This document shows, in pieces, positions 1 through 7,038 of a stretch of DNA of 64,000 nt. The stretch comes from JBCBKU01 sp965267475 (GTDB taxonomy: Bacteria > Pseudomonadota > Alphaproteobacteria > Rhodobacterales > Rhodobacteraceae): the NCBI GenBank assembly GCA_965267475.1, contig OZ254079.1, forward strand, positions 3,224,001 through 3,288,000, written 5' to 3'. Position 1 is the stretch's first letter. Every line of letters begins with the position of its first letter. Under the pieces are notes generated by a model that ran no database searches, was not told the origin of the DNA, and saw only the letters and a list, made by a program, of their open reading frames with translations. The position numbers and the translations under genes are program-made.

Positions 1-2
1 AT

Positions 3-1289
3 GTAGCCAAGCGTTCAAGTACCCGCAAAACCGTTTCCACAAATGTACCGAAATGGAAAGACGTAGCCCAGGAAGTTAATAACTTCTCTGCCAGTGTTTC
101 AGCAGAGATATCAGGTCTTTTCTGTGAAGAGTTCGGTGACGATAACATAGGTCAATTTGCAACGCTTGCGGGTCGCAAACGCGGTGTTCAGAAGAGGTAC
201 TACTACAGTACACTGCTATTCTTTGCGATGCATCTTCAAGAGGCGGGCCGTCTCTCCGATGAGTTATTTGGCCGATTTGCATCGAAAGATGACAAAGGCT
301 TCATAGCAAACTCACTTCGCGTCGTCTCGAATATCCTCGATGAAGGTTTGCCAACTATTGCCGCAGAACCTCATCGTGAAGTTCGAGTTCGAATTAATGT
401 CAAAGAGGAAAACTTCAAAAAGTATCAGAGTTTTCATCACAAGTTTGATTTTGGGGAAAGTACCAGGTCAGAAAGTCATTTTGTTGTCTACAGAACCATG
501 CGTTCAAACCCGATTTCAGTGATGAAATCGTTTTTGGCGATCTCAGAGCCAAGCGGAATATACCAAGACAAGGACGCTTACGCCTTTAGTCATATCTATG
601 TTCCGCCCAATGCGACAGGAGAGAAGCGCTTCAGCGGTGGCAAGTTGCTGCCATTGGACGACGGTGTGTATTTGGTTGGAGGACAGAGACCATATAGTCG
701 CGTTCGGCGCGGTGTGCCGTTCTCGTCAATAAAAGTATTAGCGCTTCGCTGGCACGATCTTGAGCGAGGACACAAGCTCTTTCCAGCACTGACGCTCTCG
801 ACCAACTATCGGGGTGTTCCCATTGTTAGTCGAGCTGCGGTGCGTGTTACCCCTATCAGCCATTCATCAAAGCTGAAGCTTGGAAAGGTTGACTTGGGAA
901 ACATGCTCGATGACCTCCGTGCCGATCTAGAAGTCGAAAAGAAGTTCATTGATGAACAAGGCTTGGATGATTCAACGATAGCCACTGTGATGGAAAATTT
1001 TCTCGCGGGTATGGACGATGATGCAGTTGCTGACTTCTCCAAAGAACTAATTAAAGTCGTCAACAACGGCCCTGGACAGGGTGAAAGATGGGATGCGCCA
1101 GTCGACTTCTCCAAACAGGTTAAGCAAGGCCAAAAACAACAGTCGCAACGCTTGACGAAAGATGCGTTGAGGTCAGCTGTGTCGGAAGCAATGCAAACTG
1201 GTATGGCAGCCGATGAATACAAAGATGCTGACGGTACACCCTTTGATTTTTGGCGTCACCTGAGGTTTGGGCCAATTGAGATCGAATAG
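3..1289 (+). CDS. Hypothetical protein, 5'-truncated by the window edge
   Basis: The reading frame is open from base 3 through to TAG at 1287-1289, so the visible 428 residues are a C-terminal part and the true start lies outside the window. An internal ATG at 228 exists, but the codons before it (reading QKRYYYSTLLFFA) look coding, so I do not take it as the start. I recognise no family. The first third is helical and basic, the middle contains a run rich in beta-type residues (FVVYRTMRS, YLVGGQRPYSRVRRG) and the C-terminal third is charged and predicted helical, ending GPIEIE. There is no signal peptide or membrane segment. Base composition is more AT-rich than the right half of the window, which fits acquired DNA. 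The next gene starts about 410 bases on, so it is probably a separate transcription unit. Confidence 0.7.
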   Translation, partial: VAKRSSTRKTVSTNVPKWKDVAQEVNNFSASVSAEISGLFCEEFGDDNIGQFATLAGRKRGVQKRYYYSTLLFFAMHLQEAGRLSDELFGRFASKDDKGFIANSLRVVSNILDEGLPTIAAEPHREVRVRINVKEENFKKYQSFHHKFDFGESTRSESHFVVYRTMRSNPISVMKSFLAISEPSGIYQDKDAYAFSHIYVPPNATGEKRFSGGKLLPLDDGVYLVGGQRPYSRVRRGVPFSSIKVLALRWHDLERGHKLFPALTLSTNYRGVPIVSRAAVRVTPISHSSKLKLGKVDLGNMLDDLRADLEVEKKFIDEQGLDDSTIATVMENFLAGMDDDAVADFSKELIKVVNNGPGQGERWDAPVDFSKQVKQGQKQQSQRLTKDALRSAVSEAMQTGMAADEYKDADGTPFDFWRHLRFGPIEIE

Positions 1290-1379
1290 ACTTAGTAAGA
1301 ACTGAGCCCTACGCCCATAGGCGTGTGTGCGGGACCGCTAGATCGCCTGGAACCCACTGCAGAGTAGCGCTCGATTCTC

Positions 1380-1425
1380 GGGAGGATTACCTCCCAACTC
1401 TCATAGCTATGGGGAAAGCTATGAG
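1380..1425. repeat. Two tandem inverted repeats in the 1290-1701 intergenic region
   Basis: Two hairpins lie side by side: GGGAGG-atta-CCTCCC at 1380-1395 and CTCATAGCT-8 nt-AGCTATGAG at 1400-1425, both with perfect arms. Neither is followed by a T run, so a simple intrinsic terminator is not obvious. Further on, 1490-1515 is a very A/T-rich stretch (TTTTTAAAAATTTTTTAAATTT) that could be an UP-like element or part of the promoter of the oxygenase gene at 1702. I see no gene in 1290-1701. Confidence 0.5.
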
Positions 1426-1701
1426 GAGCATTCTACATCGTAGCTTACGCCAGTGTCCTATTCCCAAAGACACCAAAAGCGCGCGCAAGGTATTGTTTTT
1501 AAAAATTTTTTAAATTTCGAAGAAAGTCTCAGCCATGAATGAGAATGAGTAGGTGAAAGGCCAGTCGTTGGCGCGTCGACCTTTCACCGGACCATTCATG
1601 GAAACGCTGCAGGCGTCTGCTCAGGTCCAGAGCATCCATACACTCAATGTGCTTGTACAGCAAGTACTCGAGTGCGCCTGCCGCCACTCAGGGGAGCTCA
1701 A

Positions 1702-2865
1702 ATGTTCAACAAATCGCAAAATTTGGCAGCCAAAAGCTGCCGTGAGAACTGTAAAAACGCGGCGTGCAAGAACTCTGCTGCTGTCATCGGAGAGGTTTTC
1801 GAAGGCAGCAACGGGGCGCGCGCAACAGTATACCTCCAATCCACTCCCAAACAAGGCGCGGTCAAAGCTACCGTTCAGATTAACAAGACGCTTGCGAATG
1901 GCATTGAGAAGATCCAGCGGAAAGTTCGTGGCCTCTCTTATGAGAAAAACCCAGTGGCGTTCGAGGTTGCAATGTCGAACTGCTTTACCTTTGAAGCAGC
2001 GCCCTTGGCAGCCGCGATCTCTTTTGCATTCGGTAAAGGCGCAGTGATCCTCGAAGTTCTTGGACTTCCGGGGCCAGAGAACCGACCGATCACGCCGCTT
2101 AACGGCATCGTCGATGAGAGCTGTATTGGCGAGCATGTTGTCAATCTCGTCGGGACCTTCGCAGGGGCCATGGGGTTTCGCGGATTTGCTTATTCTGGAG
2201 AGAATGGAGGCCAACTGCTGCGTGCAGTTGCACCAAAATCGGAGAATGCAGGTCAGGCAAGCAGCCAAGGTTTCAAAGACGATCTAGGCATGCATATGGA
2301 CAACGCTAACCGAACGATCCCGCATACCTTTGACGTTGTGCAGCATGATCGGGGTCCCATGAATGCCTACCAAGCATTCGCTACGATCACCCCTTGCCCG
2401 AACACTCCCATGGAAGTCGCATCGCTGCAGGACATGATCAACGAGACCATCGAAGCCTTCGGTGTATCTACAGTGACTCAGCTTGAACAACCGGACTATG
2501 CGGTTTGCAAGCCAGACAGCCATGGTGGTGGCCCGGATATCTCTGGTGTGCCGGTTATCGTCCGCGACGGTGATGGGCGTGCCCATGGCCGCTTTCACAT
2601 GGGGAATGTAAAAGGCAATACTCCTGAAGCTGAAAATGCTCTTGAAAAGTTCCGCTCAATCATCGCCAAGACCACTTCGGTGGTGAAAATTCGCGGCCGT
2701 AAGAATGCTTTGATCCTTTACTCAAACTCCCAGTGTATGCATCGCAGGAGCAAGTATACGCCCCGGTTGGACGGTACTGACCGCTATTACGTGCGCCTCT
2801 ACCTCTCTCCTTCTGATGTCATGGCTGCGTTCAGCGACCATGCTGTTGGTCGGGTCTTTAAGTGA
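1702..2865 (+). CDS. Fe(II)/2-oxoglutarate-dependent dioxygenase, clavaminate synthase/amino-acid hydroxylase type
   Basis: The 387-residue protein carries the facial triad of the clavaminate synthase-like superfamily: His198-Met-Asp200 (in GMHMDN) and distal His347 (in CMHRRS). Arg361 lies in the family motif PRLDGTDR, 14 residues after the distal His. I recall the same spacing in clavaminate synthase and VioC, where this Arg binds 2-oxoglutarate. Family members hydroxylate free or carrier-bound amino acids such as Arg, Asn and Lys; the substrate here cannot be read from sequence. The start is the ATG at 1702, preceded by GGGGAG with 5-nt spacing; a GTG at 1672 in the same frame lacks a ribosome site. 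An AlaX-type editing hydrolase begins 20 bases after the stop, presumably co-transcribed, which suggests that the product or substrate threatens tRNA charging fidelity. The cytosolic location is inferred from the lack of a signal peptide. Confidence 0.8.
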   Translation: MFNKSQNLAAKSCRENCKNAACKNSAAVIGEVFEGSNGARATVYLQSTPKQGAVKATVQINKTLANGIEKIQRKVRGLSYEKNPVAFEVAMSNCFTFEAAPLAAAISFAFGKGAVILEVLGLPGPENRPITPLNGIVDESCIGEHVVNLVGTFAGAMGFRGFAYSGENGGQLLRAVAPKSENAGQASSQGFKDDLGMHMDNANRTIPHTFDVVQHDRGPMNAYQAFATITPCPNTPMEVASLQDMINETIEAFGVSTVTQLEQPDYAVCKPDSHGGGPDISGVPVIVRDGDGRAHGRFHMGNVKGNTPEAENALEKFRSIIAKTTSVVKIRGRKNALILYSNSQCMHRRSKYTPRLDGTDRYYVRLYLSPSDVMAAFSDHAVGRVFK

Positions 2866-2885
2866 TCTGCTGAGGAGTATCCGGA

Positions 2886-3689
2886 ATGGGAAATTCACCG
2901 AACAGGTACTTAGATGAACCCCGCTTGTACGAGCTTTCAGCAAAGATCGTGGCGTCTCAGGCATTACAGTTTGGCGGCTGGTCTATAGCTGCGACGGAGA
3001 CGATCTTTCGTCCAGCGGGAGGAGGCCAGCCTGACGATCATGGTTCCGTGGAAATCCACGGAACCAGACATAAAGTCCAAGGTCTTCACAAGGCTGAAGG
3101 CAAGGTTTTCATGCATTTGCCTAGCCTCTCAACACAACCGCGAAATGGCACGGTTGTGGAACTGGCCATCGACTCAAACCGTCGTGACAAACTGAGCAAA
3201 TCTCACACGCTTCAGCATATCGTCAGCGCTGTTACACATCAGGTCATCCCCAGTGCCGAGATCACAGATACTGGCATAAACGAGGATGCGTCTGGCGCAT
3301 GGATCAAGATAAAGCTAGACGGCATCGACGAAAGATTGCTGTACGAGATTGATCGCAAAGTACGTTCAACAGTGCTAAAAGGCATTCCTGTTCGGATGCA
3401 AAAAATGAAGTCTGTTGAACAGTGTGAATGGGAGTTCGGGTCTCTTTTCCGAAACGATAGCAAGGCAAATCTTTCAGGCAAAGTTCGACTCGTAGTCGTA
3501 GAGGATTTTGACGCTAACTGCTGTTCGGGAACACATTGGCATTCAAGCAACGTAGGTGCGTACGCGATGAATCCTTCAGTTCCTGAGGATGCGACCGGCA
3601 TTGCACGCCTCGAGTTCATTTTGCAGGATTCTTGGACATATTGGTATCCCGACAGCGGTCAGCTACGTAAGCTTAGCAGCCCCGTCTGA
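2886..3689 (+). CDS. Stand-alone AlaX-type aminoacyl-tRNA editing hydrolase
   Basis: This 267-residue protein has the layout of AlaX-M proteins, free-standing relatives of the AlaRS editing domain that deacylate mischarged tRNA. It shows the N-terminal glycine motif RPAGGGQPDDHG, zinc ligands in H107-TLQ-H111, and the C213-SGT-H217 pair followed by an extra His219. All metal ligands are present, so it should be active. It starts 20 bases after the 2-oxoglutarate oxygenase, and a strong terminator follows its stop, so the two genes form a closed transcription unit. A second, only distantly similar AlaX lies at 29791-30507 in core-looking DNA. I infer that this copy serves the oxygenase pathway, perhaps clearing tRNA loaded with an unusual amino acid; the alternative is a housekeeping Ser/Gly-tRNA(Ala) editor acquired by chance. 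Confidence 0.82.
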   Translation: MGNSPNRYLDEPRLYELSAKIVASQALQFGGWSIAATETIFRPAGGGQPDDHGSVEIHGTRHKVQGLHKAEGKVFMHLPSLSTQPRNGTVVELAIDSNRRDKLSKSHTLQHIVSAVTHQVIPSAEITDTGINEDASGAWIKIKLDGIDERLLYEIDRKVRSTVLKGIPVRMQKMKSVEQCEWEFGSLFRNDSKANLSGKVRLVVVEDFDANCCSGTHWHSSNVGAYAMNPSVPEDATGIARLEFILQDSWTYWYPDSGQLRKLSSPV

Positions 3690-3696
3690 AGGGCTG

Positions 3697-3723
3697 AAAA
3701 GGGGGGTCTGGCCCCCCTTTTTT
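3697..3723 (+). terminator. Intrinsic terminator after the oxygenase-alaX unit
   Basis: AAAA-GGGGGG-tctgg-CCCCCC-TTTTTT lies 7 bases after the AlaX stop codon: a six-GC-pair stem, a short loop and six T residues. The flanking A run makes it potentially bidirectional, so it could also stop transcription of the relaxase relic arriving on the minus strand. Confidence 0.9.
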
Positions 3724-3758
3724 AGCTCTACAGCCGCAAAAGATTTCGCTGACACAAA

Positions 3759-4710
3759 CTAAATCCCGTGCTTTGGGCCTCTGTCGATGTCAAGGTCTTT
3801 CTCGACCTCCTTCTCATGGTCTCGCTCGTCCTCGATTTCCAGCTTTTCAAGCGGCTTGTTCAGCACGTCCTTCAGCCGCTCATTTACGGTGGGCTTGCGC
3901 ACCTCTCGCCCTTTGTCCTCGTCCATGTCATTCTCGCTGTGACTATCCGGCTTGTGAGCCGCCTGGCCATCGCGCCCGACGTCCTTCTCCATGATCTCCT
4001 TGAGCCGCTCCCGCGCACAATTGCGGCCTTCTGGTCTCGGCGTGTCGTCCTTTTCTTCTGACCGGCCCACGACGCGCACCAGCCGCTCCTGGAAGTCATC
4101 CGGGTGCGCGCGCGGTCTTTCGCGGTTGCGGCCCTGAGCGCGGCCAGAACGGCAGAGACACGCCCCTGCCCCGCATCACACTCGGCCCCGTAGGTCTCCC
4201 GCGCGATATCCAGGCGTTCTCGCATTTCGCGGAACGCGGCGCGGGCCTGCCGGGCGGCATGGACCACGGCCCCGCGCTCCGTGACCGGCACGTATTCCCG
4301 GCCCTTGCGCTCGGCCATCGCCTTCGCGGTGCGGGGCATGGATCGCCACATCGACGGCCACGCCATAGCGGCTGACCAGCTCCTGGGCGAAGTCTCGGGT
4401 GATCTGGGACCGGGCCTCGGCGCTGATCTCGGACGGCAGGGCCAACTCCCACTCGCGGGCGGTGACGGGTTGCGGCGGGTCTCAGAGGCCTCAACCTCGT
4501 TCCACAGGCGGGACCGATCCGTGGCCCAATCGGGCGCATCCTTCGGTGCCAGGATAAAGGTCTCCTCGATGCCCTCTTTTGAGTGCAATCGTGGATGCGA
4601 CCTTCTCACTGACACTCGAGGCGCTCCCCGACGCGGCAGGCCGCGGCTGCCGTGGCAGTGCGCCCGACGCTGCGTTTAATCGTCTTCACAGAGAGATGGT
4701 AGCTGGCCAT
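3759..4710 (-). pseudogene. Decayed MobA/MobL (Ti-type TraA-like) conjugative relaxase
   Basis: Reading the minus strand from ATG at 4710 gives MASYHLSVKTIKR, the usual start of MobA/MobL relaxases, but a TGA follows after about 34 codons. The homology then continues in other frames: the segment from 4615 has EETFILAPKDAPDWATDR and LWNEVEA, the frame at 4176-4445 has ALPSEISAEARSQITRDFAQELVSRYG, then GREYVPVTERGAVVHAARQARA, and the charged tail at 4079-3759 ends in RGPKHGI. At least one stop and several frameshifts separate these pieces, and the middle of the catalytic domain with the histidine triad appears deleted. It is a non-functional remnant of a plasmid or integrative element. Two large palindromes lie immediately upstream. 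The defence island begins about 1.1 kb beyond. Confidence 0.8.
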
Positions 4711-4755
4711 GCGCCCTCCCCTCGACCGGCACGTGAACGACGACAAAGTGCGCCG

Positions 4756-4850
4756 CTGCTGACCCCGGCCCATGCCCCAACATGGGCCACCTGGTCAGCA
4801 GTCTTTTCCCCTCCGGCCCGCGCGCCAGAACGCTGGGGCCGGAGGCGAAA
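4756..4850. repeat. Two large adjacent palindromes upstream of the relaxase relic (possible oriT remnant)
   Basis: The first, 4756-4801, is nested: CTGCTGACC and GGTCAGCAG enclose GGCCCATG-6 nt-CATGGGCC, all arms perfect. The second, 4803-4850, has 17-18-nt arms with one mismatch (CTTTTCCCCTCCGGCCC against GGGCCGGAGGCGAAAAG). Both end within about 150 bases of the relaxase start at 4710. Transfer origins commonly sit upstream of relaxase genes and contain inverted repeats, so an oriT relic is the favoured reading. A terminator function of the second hairpin is an alternative. Confidence 0.5.
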
Positions 4851-5810
4851 AGGCAGCCCGCCCGAAGCGAGCCTCCCGCTCTCTGAGGCACGGGCTTGCC
4901 AGTGATCTGCCCCCCAATCCCCCAGCCTCATGGGGGGTGCCGAGGGCAAACCCGGCAAGAATTGGCACCGCGAGGTCCGACAATTCGCGCAGCTCTCAAG
5001 CACGACACCCCCGGCAATCCAGCCACGGCCAATGGGTACCGGATGCCGTCAGGGTGTCGCATTGCGGGACGCCATCCAACCGCGCAGGTTGGTTCTGGAG
5101 GGTTTGGAAGGGCAAAGGCCGCTCCCATTCCGGCGCGTCTCGCGCCGGACGGAGTTCGCCATCGGCTGAGGCCCTGCCTCAAGGAGATCGCACGCAAAGC
5201 TCGGACCGCAGGTGGAGAATTTGCATAAGTGCGCTCTCAGCGACTTTTCGCACCACATTGCAACCGGACGGTATCTGAGTGGCTCAGAATGGACTGCTAG
5301 GTGGCATTGCTGATAGTCTTTGACCCCACGGCCCAATCCGGACATTTGGGTGACTTGCCGGATGCTGCGGTCGCAGTGCGCATTGCAGACCTTCGCTACG
5401 ATGCTGGACTTACCTATTTTCGGAACTTGCTGACGCGGGACATTGCGTTCGTTCATCCATCCGAGTCGCTTCTCCACTGCCGCAGCGGAAAGAAGCAATG
5501 CCGGACACCACCGACCCAAGGTAAAGGAGCGGGTGCGGAATCGAGCGACTAGCCTATGAGGCCCCCATCCGACCTATCTTCCACCCTCTTTCAGCCTGTA
5601 CCAGATAGTGCTGTTGTCAACCTAAAGCGCGTGGTCACACCGAAGCAATCTACCCTAAAGCGCGGGCACCTTTTGCGGCTACTTGCAGAAGTTAGTTGGT
5701 TTGATCCGTAGAGCTACGGGATCGTCAGAGCTTCAGACATTTTTGGTCGAGCCTATCGACATCATCAATATCTTGCTTCAAGGTTCAAAAAACTCTCGAG
5801 GCGTTACAAG
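4851..5810. other. Non-coding or decayed stretch between relaxase relic and defence island
   Basis: Open frames on both strands here are short, GC-driven and mutually overlapping, with no recognisable domains. Part of it (about 5000-5520, minus-strand sense) resembles the kind of decayed intergenic sequence I associate with Rhodobacteraceae genomes, but I cannot verify that without a search. Nothing is called as a gene. In 5712-5810 the frame of the downstream methyltransferase is open without an ATG or GTG start, so a few residues could belong to that gene. Confidence 0.4.
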
Positions 5811-6941
5811 TTGGAACATCGAGTCGACGACAAACCGATTTGCATTGACCTATTTGCCGGCGCCGGCGGTTTCTCCTTTGCCGCAGCTCTGGCAGGATTT
5901 TCTGTCCGCCTTGCCGTCGAAAATGACAAGCATGCCGCGGCCACATTAAATGAGAACATTGGAAGATTCCAAAGCGATCCTTGCAAGACTGTTAACGAGG
6001 ATATCCTCGACCTAGATCCTCGTAAGCTTGCGTCTGAGAGCATCTTAGGCTCCGAAGACTGTGACTTGGTGCTTGGAGGCCCCCCGTGCCAAGGCTTCTC
6101 AACTCATCGAATTAGAGGCGCTGGTGTAGACGACGAACGCAACAAACTGATCAACACATATTTCGAGTTTGTTGAGGCATTCAAACCGAGGGCTTTCCTG
6201 ATGGAGAATGTCCCGGGCATGCTCTGGGAACGTCACAAAAACTATTTGGAAGAGTTTTACTCAAACGGAGAGACGGCAGGTTATCATGTCATGTCTCCTA
6301 AAGTTCTAGACGCAAGAGATTTTGGAGTTCCTCAGCGCCGGAAACGAGTTTTTATCCTCGGTATTCGTGAGGATTGTATGCGTGCAGATTTTCAGTGGCC
6401 GCCAGAAGCAACCCATATTAATCCAAAACACTTGACTGATGAACGCGGTCTACTTCCATGGAGCGACTGCTCGAGCGCGTTTGGCCCAGTATTAGAAGAC
6501 GATCCAAATAATGTTCACATGAACCATACTGCCGAGTTAGTGAAAGCATTTGCGAGTACACCCAAAAATGGGGGTAGCAGGAAAGACTCTAATCGTTTGC
6601 TGCCCTGCCACAAAAACCACGATGGCCACAAAGATGTATACGGTAGAATAAACCCAGAAAATCCTGCTCCAACCATGACGACCGCGTGCATTAATCCTTC
6701 GAAAGGCCGCTTTGTGCATCCGACGGCGAACCATGGAATAACTCTCCGCCAAGCAGCAAGGATTCAAACGTTCCCTGATGACGTTGTTTTCCAGGGCGGC
6801 TTAATCGCCGCAGGCAAGCAAATTGGGAATGCCGTACCTGTAATGCTTGGTGTTGCGCTCTTAAATCATTTACGCATTCAAATGGGATTGTTCAAAAAAG
6901 AAAGTGATATTCTTAATGAACACACGTTCGCTGCCGAGTAA
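5811..6941 (+). CDS. DNA (cytosine-5-)-methyltransferase
   Basis: This 376-residue enzyme transfers a methyl group from S-adenosylmethionine to C5 of cytosine in a specific DNA site. Visible motifs are I (IDLFAGAGGFS), IV with the catalytic Cys93 (GGPPCQGFS), VI (MENVPGM), VIII (FGVPQRRKRVFIL), and IX/X near the C-terminus (TLRQAARIQTFPDD, QIGNAVPVMLG). The target-recognition region lies around residues 210-300. The start is uncertain: TTG at 5811 has GAGG about 9 nt upstream and sits only ten residues before motif I, while the frame stays open back to 5712 without a normal start. It is the first gene of the DISARM-like operon and would supply the self-marking methylase, like the C5 methylase DrmMII of class 2 DISARM. 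The matching Vsr repair enzyme is at 17168-17590 rather than adjacent. Confidence 0.9.
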   Translation: MEHRVDDKPICIDLFAGAGGFSFAAALAGFSVRLAVENDKHAAATLNENIGRFQSDPCKTVNEDILDLDPRKLASESILGSEDCDLVLGGPPCQGFSTHRIRGAGVDDERNKLINTYFEFVEAFKPRAFLMENVPGMLWERHKNYLEEFYSNGETAGYHVMSPKVLDARDFGVPQRRKRVFILGIREDCMRADFQWPPEATHINPKHLTDERGLLPWSDCSSAFGPVLEDDPNNVHMNHTAELVKAFASTPKNGGSRKDSNRLLPCHKNHDGHKDVYGRINPENPAPTMTTACINPSKGRFVHPTANHGITLRQAARIQTFPDDVVFQGGLIAAGKQIGNAVPVMLGVALLNHLRIQMGLFKKESDILNEHTFAAE

Positions 6942-7038
6942 TGCAATGCATCTTGTCGAACGAAACACCTTAACTTTGCTTTTTTCATGACTAATTCTCC
7001 TTTCCAATCACAAAGTTTGCGCTTTTCCGGAGACTAGT

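Noticed and set aside
5049..5519. Long minus-strand open frame (156 codons) between the relaxase relic and the methylase
   Set aside because: Composition looks GC-driven, no domain is recognisable and frames on the other strand are equally long; treated as decayed or intergenic.
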